Below are positions 23,847 through 34,720 of a stretch of 64,000 bases of DNA, piece by piece. Both the position numbers and the translations under genes were made by a program. The stretch spans positions 140,059-204,058 of the forward strand of contig ML986580.1 of assembly GCA_010094045.1 (NCBI GenBank), read 5' to 3'. The notes beneath the pieces were generated by a model. That model saw only the letters and a program-made list of their open reading frames with translations, was not told where the DNA came from and ran no database searches. Position 1 is the stretch's first letter. Each line of letters starts with the position of its first letter. The stretch comes from Lojkania enalia. Taxonomy: Eukaryota; Ascomycota; Dothideomycetes; Pleosporales.

Positions 23847-24727
23847 GGGGTTGCATTGGGTTGCGTGCGTGGAGGCTGTGGATTCTTGAGGGGCGTTGTA
23901 TGTTGAGCTGTACGGAAGATATTATTCGGGTATTGACCATGTTTGTGTAAGGCGGTATGTAGGGAGACGGCGCGGGTGGTTTGGCCGTGGTTCTGGAGAC
24001 GGGTACCTCCACAGTCGTACCCTTGGTTCCACCAGAGGATATGTATAGGCGGCGCGCACGTGGAGCCGTAGCTTGGTAGTGCATGGCAACCTCCCTTGGC
24101 TTAGTATTCGTTCCTGTTTGGGTGTATGTGCACCCGCACAACCAAGTTCAACGTGAAGCTTAGCTTGTCATCTGCACGCTCCAGCTGCAGCCTTGCACAC
24201 GATGAAAGCACATGGTCGCAACGTTGCACGTGCACACCACACATGGTGACAGCGATGCCTTGCGTCCCATTATCGTGATATATCCGCGCGCGCTCCGTGA
24301 AGCAGGCCAAATAGTTCATCCACGATCTCAGCCATACCGCCGGGCCAGCACCTGCCAGAATGTAATACAGGCTCCATGGAACGTGCTCAGGCACCCAGCC
24401 CAATCAGCGGGGCGACTATGTGTGCCGCATGTAGGCCTTTGTCGTGCAGCGGGGCGTTAAGCGTTTGTAGGCCTCGCTTCTTTCCCGATCAGGCCCAATG
24501 CGCTCGAACTCTCTTGGCAGGCACCACGTCTTCCCCACCCGATGCTTCGTCTTCTCGCCCTCAGCCGTTCCAACGTTCCAACCTCAACTTCACGCGTCCA
24601 CGTCGCCATCCGTCACCTCGCCACATCAACATCGGTGCACCCGCTGCCCTCCTGCAGCAATCGGAACCGCATGCCTCGGTCCTTGCTGCCATCCACTCCC
24701 TTGGAGCCCTGCTCACCCGCCTGAAGA
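23847..24727. other. intergenic, promoter side of the carboxylesterase
   Basis: The stretch is GC-rich with many chance frames (for example 24376-24909) that overlap the carboxylesterase start and lack family resemblance. No separate gene is supported. Confidence 0.4.
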
Positions 24728-26509
24728 ATGTGGAACGAACGCTCTCTAAAATGGGGCTATGCGCCCCTGAAGAATGTGCTTTCCGCGCGCCATTCTTCCC
24801 CTTCCGGTCTCCGCTTCAGGCTTCTCGCAATCATGTTGTTCGTCGCAATCGCATTGATGCTCTTCTCTCGGTATGGGTTTGGGTTGGGGAGAGCGCTGCC
24901 TTACTCTAAGGACCCGGAAAGCCCCATGATTGTTTCGCTGCCGAATTATGGCGAGTTCAAGGGAACGCAGATTCTCACGACGGTCAAGTATGGCGTGCCG
25001 CTTCAGGAGTCAGTCGATGCGTGGTTGGGCATTGAGTATGCGACGCAGCCTGTTGGCGAAAGGAGGTTTCAGCCTGCTGATTGGCCAGAGCCGTTTGCGG
25101 GGACGAAAGATGCTGGCGAATATGGGCCATCGTGTGTCCAGAATTCGCTGAATGGGTTAAGTGGGCAATCTGAAGCATGTCTGAATTTCAACGTCTATCG
25201 GACGGCTGGGGTTCCGCTAAGCGAAAAGCTTCCCGTCCTAGTTTGGATCCATGGCGGAAGCTTCGTGGGTGGGAGTGGGAGGAGTTTGGACGGCGCGGCG
25301 TTTGTGGCGGCGAGTAGTGAGCCGCTCGTTGTGATTACCATACAGTATCGGCTCGGCGCATTGGGATCGCTGCCGTCGTTACTGTTCGAAGAGGAGGATC
25401 TGCTGAATCTGGGAATCCGGGATCAGAGACTGTGTCTTGAGTTTATCCAAGAGTATGTTGGGCACTTTGGTGGCAACCGAGATGCGATCACCCTGGGAGG
25501 ACAGAGTGCAGGAGCACATTCAGTTGGCATCCAGTACTTCCACAACTATGACGGCGATGACGAACCCCTCTTTCGCCAGGCTATCATGGCCTCTGGGGCG
25601 CCAACTGCGCGCGCCTTCCCGGATGCATTGTATCCACTCTACCAGCGACAGTTCGATGAATTCATGTATGCGGTCAATTGTCCTGTATCGCCAAATGAGG
25701 ACGCATTAGTATGTCTCCGAGGGCTCGACGTGCGCACAATTCAATGGGCTTCGACGCGCATATACAACAAGTACGACTATAACATAACCTGGGCATGGCA
25801 GCCGGTCTCCCCAGGCCCGCTTCTCGAAAAGCGAGGCTCGCAATCCGGCATTGACGGCACATTCTTCCACCTCCCCCTCCTCATATCCTCCACCACGGAC
25901 GAAGGCAAACTCTTCACCCCAACCGACCTCACTACAAACGCCGAATTCCTAGACTTCATGTCGAATCTAGCTCCCGGCCTCACAGACGCCGACCTCGATC
26001 TTCTCGAATCGCTCTACCCAGACCCGAACAAAGGCCACGCCTCCTACGCCAATGCCCCGCAATCTGCGCAGTACGATAGACTCAGCGCCGCCTACGGCGA
26101 CTACTCGTACATCTGCCCCGTCCAGGAAACAGCCTACCGCATTTCAGCTGCTGGCCCGCCCGTCTACAAAGCCCGCTTCAATACGCCTAACTGGTCGCAA
26201 GCCTGGCAGGGCGTCCCGCATGCCTCGGACTCGTGGTATTTCAATGGCCTAGAGAATGCGCAGTATCCTGAGATCGCGGCGCTATATCATAGTTATTATG
26301 TTAGCTTCGTCGTCGCAGGGGACCCGAATAAGTTCGCGATTGAGGGCGCACCAAAGTGGGGCACGTATGAGGGGGTTGGCGGGGAGCAGTTGGTAGTTGG
26401 GAATGAGGAGAGGGGCGGGGTGTATATGGAGCCGGAGGCGGAGGGAGTCAGAATGGAGCAGTGTGCTTATTGGAGGGATGAGGGGAGGATGAAGAGGTTG
26501 AATAAGTGA
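24728..26509 (+). CDS. type-B carboxylesterase/lipase, membrane-anchored
   Basis: The protein is 593 aa, intronless. Residues about 34-52 (LLAIMLFVAIALMLF) form one hydrophobic segment near the N-terminus, so it is either a signal-anchor type II membrane protein or secreted. Type-B esterase marks are the early YGVPL...WLGIEYA block, VLVWIHGGSFVGGSG (oxyanion hole), and the nucleophile elbow GGQSAG with Ser near 260 (Glu-less GQSAG instead of the usual GESAG). The likely catalytic acid lies in STTDEGKLF and the likely His in GVPHASDSWYFNG. It would hydrolyse carboxylic esters at the cell surface or in the secretory path. The ATG at 24833 is an alternative start. Confidence 0.9.
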   Translation: MWNERSLKWGYAPLKNVLSARHSSPSGLRFRLLAIMLFVAIALMLFSRYGFGLGRALPYSKDPESPMIVSLPNYGEFKGTQILTTVKYGVPLQESVDAWLGIEYATQPVGERRFQPADWPEPFAGTKDAGEYGPSCVQNSLNGLSGQSEACLNFNVYRTAGVPLSEKLPVLVWIHGGSFVGGSGRSLDGAAFVAASSEPLVVITIQYRLGALGSLPSLLFEEEDLLNLGIRDQRLCLEFIQEYVGHFGGNRDAITLGGQSAGAHSVGIQYFHNYDGDDEPLFRQAIMASGAPTARAFPDALYPLYQRQFDEFMYAVNCPVSPNEDALVCLRGLDVRTIQWASTRIYNKYDYNITWAWQPVSPGPLLEKRGSQSGIDGTFFHLPLLISSTTDEGKLFTPTDLTTNAEFLDFMSNLAPGLTDADLDLLESLYPDPNKGHASYANAPQSAQYDRLSAAYGDYSYICPVQETAYRISAAGPPVYKARFNTPNWSQAWQGVPHASDSWYFNGLENAQYPEIAALYHSYYVSFVVAGDPNKFAIEGAPKWGTYEGVGGEQLVVGNEERGGVYMEPEAEGVRMEQCAYWRDEGRMKRLNK

Positions 26510-26862
26510 GAGATTTTTTGGTTAGGTTTTTTTTTTTTTGTCTGTGGCTTGTGTTTGGCATATGGCGGGACATTGGGCACCGGCGTTTGGGTATTCGGGG
26601 GTGCTTGCATATAGGGATGCCGAAAATGAAGATGCTGATAGATAAGTGGGTTGCACGAGTTTAGCTATATCGGGGCATATGAAGGTTTCTTGTTTAAGTT
26701 TGACATATACTTCTATATTTAATAAGATAAATCTAACCTCCATCTACAATATCTATCTAATCTAAAAAAAAAAAATATATTTTAATTTCTGCTGTCTGCG
26801 GATATCGCAAATGCAAATGCAAATGCAAATACCTAAACATGAAACACTGCAACGAGCCGGAA
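26510..26862. other. convergent 3' region with short repeats
   Basis: Two genes converge here. The region holds a T13 run near 26527, an A-run near 26765, and four GCAAAT units at 26807-26830. No gene. Confidence 0.5.
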
Positions 26863-28158
26863 TCATGGACTGATCAACTCTTTCCCCCACCCGATCTTGA
26901 ATAAAAGATAGCCGCTCTCGTCACCACGTCCGACGCCGCGTTTCTTGGGCAAGGTTTCTTTGTGCAAGATGCGGAAGTGTCGGCCGTCCTTCTGTAAATG
27001 AATCTCGTCTACCGGCGTAGTGGGCTTCCCAAACGCATCAGCCTTCCCACATTCTCTAGACAGATCACCCTCCCCATGTTCCCCAAACATATTTGCCGCC
27101 TCGCCCATCTCAAACACACCAGCCTGCCCACCCACTCCAAACGCATCCTCCACCGTCTCCGCAATCCCCTCAAACTTCCCCACCAACCTCACAGTAGCCA
27201 CGAGCCAGAAAACGCCATCCGGGGCCAGGAGCGCCGCCGCGCAGTCCCGCAACCACACAGCGTGTTCGCGGGCATACACGACATCCGCAGCGAACAGGAC
27301 AGAAGCCTTCATTCCCATTGTCAGGGGCTTGGACCAATCGAGTTGCATAGCGTTTACAGGGCGGTCATACTCGGAGAAGTTCGTCGCAATATTGTGTTCA
27401 AGGTTGGATAGTACGGCGGGATGGTAATCCGTCGCTGTAACCCGTACACTTGCAGCAGAGAGATGAGGAAGTAATTTCCCAAGCACAAGACTAACCAGCC
27501 CCGTCCCCGCGCCCAGCTCCATGACATGCGCGCTCTCTGCCAAACGCACGAGTCTGAAGCGCGACGGCGCGGCGCAGATCAGGCCGCTGAGAATAATACT
27601 GGCGCCCCAGCTCTGGAGTCCGACGTCCGTATGGTCGGTGCCCGAGAGCGGAGCATCGTTAAGCTGTATGCAAATCTCTTGATCGAGGCAAGGCGCGGGG
27701 AACGAGAAGGTACGAGTTAGCGAGGAGTCAGTGGGGGAGGATGGCGGGTCGCTGAAGGAGGATAGAATGAATGCTACAGAGTCTAGAACCCGCTCGCGGA
27801 TCGCGTCGGAGCTGAAGGCGATGGCGTCGGCGCGACCCAGTAGCGACGTGAGCCAGCGCTGCGCAACGTTTCGTTCGAATGCGTCGGCGCGGAGGGCGGA
27901 GATGGCTTCCTCGGTTGTGATGCTGCTGTCTTGTTCATCGCGGGAAGCGTAGCCGGAGTCGAGGCTTGGCGGTGAGAGGAGCTGGAGAGATTCTGGAACG
28001 TAGGATTTTGGCGAGACAGCGAGGGGGAGGCGGAGTGGGCAGTAGAGAGATTGCAGGTTGCGGAGTGCAGAGAGGATGGCGTCCTCGGGGGTGGTAAGGA
28101 GTGTGCGAACCGGAGGGAGGCTCTGGGAGGGTGGCAGGCAGGGGCTTGCGAGGCTCAT
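26863..28158 (-). CDS. METTL21/EFM-like protein-lysine methyltransferase
   Basis: The protein is 431 aa in one exon. The AdoMet-binding motif I is VMELGAGTGLVSLVLG (about 208-223). It is preceded by a GLQSWGASIILSG block and followed by VTATDYHP (motif with acidic ribose-binding Asp), MQLDWS, and LFAADVVYAREH, which resembles the post-motif of family-16 lysine methyltransferases. Such enzymes methylate lysines of translation factors or chaperones in the cytosol. The roughly 190-residue N-terminal extension, rich in Ser/Pro, is not recognised. A Gly/Glu-rich insertion at about 345-375 is probably a loop. The target protein is unknown. Confidence 0.85.
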   Translation of the reverse strand: MSLASPCLPPSQSLPPVRTLLTTPEDAILSALRNLQSLYCPLRLPLAVSPKSYVPESLQLLSPPSLDSGYASRDEQDSSITTEEAISALRADAFERNVAQRWLTSLLGRADAIAFSSDAIRERVLDSVAFILSSFSDPPSSPTDSSLTRTFSFPAPCLDQEICIQLNDAPLSGTDHTDVGLQSWGASIILSGLICAAPSRFRLVRLAESAHVMELGAGTGLVSLVLGKLLPHLSAASVRVTATDYHPAVLSNLEHNIATNFSEYDRPVNAMQLDWSKPLTMGMKASVLFAADVVYAREHAVWLRDCAAALLAPDGVFWLVATVRLVGKFEGIAETVEDAFGVGGQAGVFEMGEAANMFGEHGEGDLSRECGKADAFGKPTTPVDEIHLQKDGRHFRILHKETLPKKRGVGRGDESGYLLFKIGWGKELISP

Positions 28159-30959
28159 TGAATGGGTTTAGTGCGAAGAAAGAAGGCAGATTGTACGATT
28201 AATAGAAATATATTATGTAAAAGGAGCCATCTGATTAAAAAAGCCAGGAAACATGAAGATAAAGACTGAAGAAAAGTAAGACGTCTGCAGAGCAGTACTG
28301 AAACTGGAACTCAAACTGGAGATTTGTGGAGTGGAAAGCTGGGGGTACGGGGGTAGAGGGATAACTATATAGCCATAGTAGATAGCGAAGGCACAGAAAA
28401 AATTATTTAAAAGGGCGTTAGTCTAGTATATTCCCTCGGCTTATTATAGGCATTTTCACACCGCCTGTTATCGTTCGAAGTTCGGAAACGTGCTGCGAGA
28501 ACGATGGCTGGGTGAGTCAAGCGACCACATCGTGGACGCCTCGCCCGCTTACAAGTAATTCATCTATATGCTGTATGTCAAGGTGAGGTTATATTGAGAA
28601 CGGCGGGTATGCTGATGGTAAATTTTTCCTCTGAAATGTGCAAAGCGGAAATTGGTGACCATGGGCGAGATCACCACGTGGGTCGCTACGATTGATAAGA
28701 GCCTCGCTAAACTTAAAATGGTATAGATCCCGGCGAAATTCAGATCAAGCGCCGATCGTCGCAGCACATTGATGAGATAAGCACATAATTGTTTAAATTT
28801 CTAGTATTTTGAATATTTTGATGGGTTATAGACTTGACTATCATATCTAGGAATTCGTGAACCTCAATATATCTTGACGCTCTTCGCCAAATCCGTCTCT
28901 CGACCAGGTTCCCCATTTTGAAGCTCGTTAGCCTTTAGATAGCCCGAACCAGTACCATGGATGTAATAGGACAAGAACATCAATAATATTCTCTAACCAA
29001 GCTTCATTGCGAACAAATTACCAAGCTATTAAGCGTTGGCTTGCTCTGCATAAATCTACCATGCGGGGAGGAATTAGGAAGGTTGTTATGATTCATGCGA
29101 GCAGTGTTGTGAGACTTCTGTAATAGCATCCTAAACCCCTAATGTTCGGATTCGATTCACTGCCCTAAAAACTGACTAGAGGCTAAGAGATAGCTCGACT
29201 TTCCTAAAGCAGCCTCTCCAAACGAAAGCCCATAACCTTCTGATTAACTAGTCTACTAACCCCCGTTCGTCTTCGAAAACCCCCTGGAAGTAGTTAGGGG
29301 CTATTTTATTTTCGGAAATCCCATCTTAGCTCTATAGCGCTGGACAATGTCGAAAACCGCTCCTCGATGGTTATCCTACGGGGGTTATTAGTACGTTTTT
29401 TGTCTTCTACTCTTTTATTACAATATATCAAAATTATTTCGGTCGTCGTAGCTCAGCTAGGGGGGCATCGAACCGAAGTTTCAAGTCATCCATCAATCTA
29501 AAGGTAGTGCGTTCATCCCACACAGACGAAATTTTACGTACGATTTTGATTGACATCACTTTACTCATAGCGTATAACTTTCATCGTGCTAGCCAAGCTG
29601 GGCTAATTGTTGGTGTGTTATGATCTTTTGACTAGGCTGGCGAACAAGGCTAGAGGGGAATCGCCTCCTCGGACGGGTTGCGGCATTCTTCCCTGGATTT
29701 GTACTGGTGTATAAATAGAAATGAAATAGGTAATACGCGGAGTCCTGCGCGACTTGCCGTTTGAAGGTGGTAAGATTTCTACTTGCAATTCTTTGCTCTC
29801 CATATTGGCATTTACACTTCGCCTACGAGCCTTGACATTGCGTTACCGGTCCCTACCCGATTTCTAAAGCTGATTAAAGCTTCACTAAGAGGATAGAACG
29901 TCATGATAGAGATAGTCAACAAGAATCACCCGCCCGCATCTGCCACATCTGCGTAATGCCTAACCATGTCCAGTCGACCACCGACGATTTCCCCAATTCA
30001 AATAAAGCATGATAACTATATGCCGAATAATATACAACGTCTCACTTTCTTAGCGTGTCAGAGGAGCCATACGAGGGGATATGACAGTAGAAAGGAAGTC
30101 CATTTGACGATGCGGCCAGATGTAAGCTGGCGAGTTGTGGTTTCAGTCCTACTAACCACCTTTAAACAAGGGCCAACCACATGAACAAGCTGACGTTGCT
30201 TCTGCAGCCCCGCTTTAGGATATTGTGTTACACAAACATTGGATTATGTACAGTATGGGGCGACAAAAGACCAGCATATGTCCGACAATAATAAATAGAT
30301 GATAGATGTGAAGGCTGAGCCGTTACGTCTTTCACGAAAATCGCAACTAACAACGCGGCTTTGCTCAGTCTCCAAGCATCCTGATATCAGATGTCAGCAA
30401 GTCCATGAATTAGGCTAGCATCCACAGCGCTTTTCTTATTCTTGGAAGTTTTCTGTAAGATGTTGCCAATAAGGTCGCCTCTTTCGATACATCCAATTAT
30501 GATGACTCAATTAGTATGTGATGTTTCCCTCTCCTTCCCTACGACGAATGGATTTATCAATTTCATCCGCACACAAGAATCCGTTCCATGTTTCTCAACA
30601 TTCTCCAATCCCACCATCCATCACGAACTTTTCAAACGATGAGATGATCTACTAGCAAAGGTCCAACCAAGCGACTGTCCCCTAGCCAGTTCCGGCATTG
30701 TAGGTCCTCGAGAAGAATTCTCTATTAACCTATCCGGACCCGACTGACATCTCTACTCCGGAGATTGGCTCACCACGACAAACTGTTACAGCAATAACTA
30801 ACACATCGACTGTTATGCAAACTGTAAGTTATATATATGGCATGATCCCTATCAAGGACTAGCCCTGATATCATGCGATACTAGGATAGACAGTATAAAC
30901 AGCCTTAATCCTCCATAGATATCAATCAACGCAGCTCTCCTCCTCATCTATCCCGATAC
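28159..30959. other. gene-poor stretch
   Basis: No gene is recognised over 2.8 kb on either strand. The longest frames (28564-28767, 29618-29803, 29966-30184, 30442-30642) have no domain or signal sequence. A tRNA-like GTCGTAGCTCAGCTAGG at about 29446 has no matching acceptor or T-arm. Confidence 0.45.
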
Positions 30960-31400
30960 TTTGCACAAACGGTAGTGTATTGTTGCCTAGACTTCGCTGT
31001 GGTGGAGGCACTTATTGCACAAACCCGGGATAGTGGACCGGCTGTTCAATGAAGACATGTGTGAAGATTGCCTGCCGTGCAATCCAAGCACAAGACACTG
31101 CGTCATAGGACAGTGAGCACTGGGTGCGATTGGAACGGCATCTGCTGAACAAACATGTTTCTCAGGTGAACCGACTATGGCGGATGACATTTAGTATTTC
31201 GAGACGGGAACGAGTTGCGAGGCGCCTTCGAGCGATGATGGGCTTTAGACTGCTTCGCATATTGGCATGGTGGCCTGAATCCTCATTGCTATCATTCTGG
31301 TGGTTGTCGTAGTATGTGTCTGCTATTTTATGCGCCATGGATGCGGCAGTTCTTCAAATAGCATTATATCGAGTGCGGGTAGGACGACCTCAGGTGGTTT
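30960..31400 (+). pseudogene. decayed Cys-rich single-TM protein
   Basis: One frame from about 31051 to 31390 reads as a plausible protein interrupted only by four stops. It runs CEDCLPCNPSTRHCVIGQ-stop, TCFSGEPTMADDI-stop, TGTSCEAPSSDDGL-stop and SHIGMVA-stop, then ILIAIILVVVVVCVCYF, an obvious membrane segment followed by basic/Ser residues. The stops are TGA, TAG, TAG and TGA, consistent with C to T changes in CGA or CAG. A further Cys-rich piece, LRCGGGTYCTNPG, lies just upstream in another frame. The original was probably a surface protein with a Cys-rich ectodomain, one TM and a short tail. The family was not recognised. Confidence 0.5.
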
Positions 31401-33011
31401 TGTTTTACAAACGACCGAGCAGCAAATTCTCTACTCTCGAAATTGGGAACGTTGGAGAGTCATGATGCACCTATGTCAACGGGTTATTAATAATGTATGA
31501 ATGATGGAATCAATTTGTCTAGGTTCCGTCGCAAAAATCAGATGAGTAGAAGTCAATAAACGAAAACATATGGCTGACTACAAGTCTTCCTAGATTCTCG
31601 TGCTTTAAGTCGCGATACCTTCTTCGAACTTGAGAATAATACTCCTATATCAAATTTAAAAGAAGGGTTCCAAAAATGCACCGTGTAACGTGCTTCCCTG
31701 GACATGAGGCTGCAATGGGTTAGCGGTATCCATCAGACTGTTCGACAATAAGCTTAATCATTACTATAAGGTGGACTAGGGAGATGTTTCATATGAAAGT
31801 AGTGGAAAGTGCAAGAAGGATGTCTAGGACTATTTTTGCAAAGCAGCGACAGCTATCAGAGCAAAGCTAAGCTGTCATGACTGTAGCGGGAGGTCCTCCC
31901 GATGAAGCCGATGAAGCCGAACCAGACTTGATGGAAGCCATCTATTAGTTACTAATAGCATTAAAGTTTAGTAGACGCGAAGATTGAGTGATCTAGAAGC
32001 TTCTCGTGCTGATTCAAATGTATTTCGTATTGCAGAGTCCTTCCGGTCCTGCAGCCGCTGTCACAGCCGCGCCACATTTTGAAGGACATGAGACCTTGTC
32101 GCATAAATTTGAAACGATACATTACGTTCTGATAAATTGGTATACTTGTAATCCAACGATATCGATACCATTTACAATTGCAAGCCTTCGAGCTGGTCAC
32201 TGTCTTATTGGTCTCATCGCTGTTGAGCTGCTTTTCGAGCTTCCTCATCCAGTCCCAGCGTAAATATCATGGTAAAGAAACCGCTATTTTAGGCGAATGC
32301 TAACCCCGCGTGTCCGAGTCATCATGTCAACCATGGTAGGGCGTGTCTTGTGACGGCCCATGCTTTAGTATTCTAGTGCTGAATAATGACATGTGCAGGG
32401 CGCACTTGTCAATGTCCCAAAATTGACCAATCGCATCGCACCGGATCCAGCCTCAAGCCACAAATCTCTCAACAACGTGCTATGAAGTAAAATCACTTAC
32501 GAGATTCGTTGTCTAGTCAAGCAAATGCGATACTCTCATTGGACTAATCAGTTAATGGTTCGTGTTTGCGTTGGTGTAAGAGACTAACTTTGTTAGCATA
32601 CCTGCACAGGGCGTGTACTAGCATCCACAGTTAGTGTATGGCTTGGCGAAATTAGCCATAACGCGTGATGTGCTTTATGAACAGTGGTATTAGAATTATG
32701 ACTCCCGATACATCCGACATAGGAGGATTAGTCGACGAGCTGGAATGATTGATATAAAAGCCTGTGTCACCTAAGAGTTGACGAACTTCACAGCCTACCT
32801 CACAGCCACCACCGTTGCGTCACGCCTAGAGCCCACGCCAACGTTTTCAACTTCCATCCAGCAATTAACGCGTATCTTGGCATTTCTGCCAATCTATTGT
32901 ATCCCGGAAGGAAGCAGGCAACAGCACGAACTTGTCGATCTCGTATCAAAAACTCGAATCCAAAATCCGGCTTCATTAACGTCCACCTCGTTCCGCCTTT
33001 TCTCTGGCACA
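31401..33011. other. gene-poor stretch
   Basis: No gene is recognised. Frames at 31961-32263 on both strands and at 32778-33050 show no family resemblance. A TATAAAAG lies at 32753-32760. Confidence 0.4.
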
Positions 33012-33017
33012 TATAAA
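33012..33017 (+). promoter_or_regulatory. TATA box of the small 74-aa gene
   Basis: TATAAA lies about 155 bases upstream of the ATG at 33170. A pyrimidine-rich leader (CTACTCTCGTCAC...) follows. Confidence 0.45.
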
Positions 33018-33169
33018 CCCACCATATCCACGCTACTGAAGTCCACCTAACCATTTAAATACACCCTATATACCTACGCCGACGCGTATACATCTACTCT
33101 CGTCACACTAGTTCATACACCCCAATTCCAAGTTTGTCAATCGATCAGAACCAACGCCGAAACTTTGAA

Positions 33170-33394
33170 ATGTCTTCCAACTATTCCAACTCCTCCCGCC
33201 CTTCTATTGAGAAGGGCAATATCGACTCTTCAACTGCGAGTATCGTATCCGGAACTCCGTCCACAAAGTCCCCTAGCATCACTAAGAAGATGTGGGAGTC
33301 TATCAAGAAACACGCTAAGGAACATCATGAGAGTGTTAACGCTGCTTATGAGGTCTACTATGGCCAGGGTTATAACACGAGGAGGCCAAATTAG
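33170..33394 (+). CDS. small protein with HHESVNAAY motif (74 aa)
   Basis: The protein is 74 aa from the first ATG (context GAAATGT, A at -3). The N-terminal half is Ser/Thr/Pro-rich (residues 1-40) and probably disordered. The C-terminal half is an amphipathic basic helix, KKMWESIKKHAKEHHESVNA, followed by AYEVYYGQGY. A TATA box and CT-rich leader precede it. The helix resembles the end of small conserved Pezizomycotina proteins of unknown function, but this is from memory of the pattern and not a search. No signal peptide or membrane segment. It could still be a chance frame; the promoter and the biased, non-random composition argue for a real gene. Confidence 0.55.
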   Translation: MSSNYSNSSRPSIEKGNIDSSTASIVSGTPSTKSPSITKKMWESIKKHAKEHHESVNAAYEVYYGQGYNTRRPN

Positions 33395-33916
33395 CAGTAG
33401 AAGATAGGCAATGAATACTAGAGGGGGAAGAGGAGTATTGGAGGCTTGAGCGGAGGGTAGTGGACATATACCCCTCATGGGATATAGGAGTTGGAGTTTC
33501 GGGACCTTCAACTTTTTAAGTTGTCATTTATACTTGAACTTAACGCACAGTAGCGGAAATCTTAGTACTTTTTTTCTAGCTCGCACGCCATTCTTCCAAT
33601 ACAATCACATTACTTTAAGCAGCTTTTTACTTTCCGCGTGATCCCGCTTCCTACCTAGCATATTCATGTTAGCACTGGAGAGCTCCAAATACCAACATTA
33701 GCTCAATAGACATACCCCGCTGAGCTTCCATCGCTTTTACCGCGAATGTTTAATAGTATTTACTCATTCTACTGACGCTTTAAAAGCTAACACCACTATA
33801 TTTTCACTATCACCCTAAATATGTACACTTCTCATATTTAATTATACGTACATAAATCTAACCTTATACCCTCTAAGAATAGCTCTATATACGATATTTC
33901 CAGGACTAATATATCT
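33395..33916. other. intergenic, AT-rich towards the LTR
   Basis: No gene. The stretch becomes AT-rich from about 33780 to the solo LTR. Confidence 0.4.
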
Positions 33917-33921
33917 GTAGG

Positions 33922-34125
33922 TGTGGTGAGAGGCGAATCTTGTCTCAGGGAGGGAGATGAGGAGCTGAACTGGTTGATTGAAGATGGCCAGCGGGCCATA
34001 TTTATGTACATGAAAAAGGGGTATATCAGCTGATATCCAGCGTGATATCCGGCGTGATATCGACCGTGATATCGTACGTCGATATCTGATACAGCTCGGC
34101 AGACTAGCCGAAAATCCCCATGACA
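33922..34125. mobile_element. solo LTR with GTAGG target duplication
   Basis: This 204-base unit starts TGTGGTGAGAGG and ends CCCCATGACA (TG..CA). It is flanked by perfect 5-base direct repeats GTAGG at 33917-33921 and 34126-34130, as left by LTR-retrotransposon integration. A second copy is at 52227-52418. Near its end are five units of a 12-base motif containing GATATC (about 34026-34088). No internal retrotransposon sequence is present, so it is a solo LTR produced by LTR-LTR recombination. Confidence 0.85.
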
Positions 34126-34188
34126 GTAGGTAAAGAGTAATATTTTATAAGCTAGCTGTTTATTATTATTCTCGGCTTTATAAGTACT

Positions 34189-34720
34189 TGTAAGGGTATA
34201 TATACTATCCTACACCCAATGATCGGCGATATTGATCATTCGTACCTTTTGGTTACAGTAGGACAGTGGCGTAGAGCCGTGCTTCTGACATAATGATCAA
34301 TATCACCTGGTGTGCGGGGTCGATAGGCGTCACTGCGGGGTCGCGAGTTCGACCTGCACAAGAGCCAGTTCAGCCTAACAAGCTTTTTACGAAGCTGAAG
34401 CGTAAGGCGGCCTCTTTAGGCGCTACGCTGAGAGTTGCTGGAAGGTCTAGTGTATATATATAGGCACGTGCGCATGGGCGCATCCGCGCAGGCGTGTCTG
34501 GGAGGTAGCTGGAGATGACCGGACGGTCGATCTGGTGGAGCCAGAAATCTCAGTACCTACCTTCATGTATCACATCTCTTAGAGCGTCCGAGGCGTACGC
34601 TGCTAAGGAGGGAGATAATGTAAGAGCATATATACTATTCTACACCCAATGATCGGCGATATTGATCATTCGTACCTTTTGGTTGCAGTAGCGCAGTGGT
34701 GTAGAGCCGTGCTTCTGACA
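34189..34720 (+). mobile_element. TRIM-like miniature terminal-repeat element
   Basis: Two 102-base direct repeats (34189-34290 and 34619-34720, about 6 differences) each begin TGTAAG and end CTTCTGACA. They flank a 328-base non-coding middle. A purine-rich tract AAGGAGGGAGATAA (34605-34618) abuts the second repeat exactly where a polypurine tract would sit. Each repeat contains the palindrome AATGATC..GATCATT. No clean target duplication is seen (GTACT left, CTCGG right). A pol III reading is also possible: the repeat has an A-box-like TAGCGCAGTGG, and the middle has GAGTTCGACCTG (34346-34357), which resembles a B box. A third copy of the repeat lies at 53885-53985. Confidence 0.6.

Noticed and set aside
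24376..24909. 177-codon frame before the carboxylesterase
   Set aside because: It overlaps the real gene in another frame, is Ser/Pro/Arg-rich without domains, and is a by-product of GC-rich sequence.
29440..29530. tRNA-like stretch starting GTCGTAGCTCAGCTAGG
   Set aside because: It has a D-arm-like start and A-box resemblance but no acceptor pairing, anticodon arm or GTTCGANTC T-arm at the right distance.
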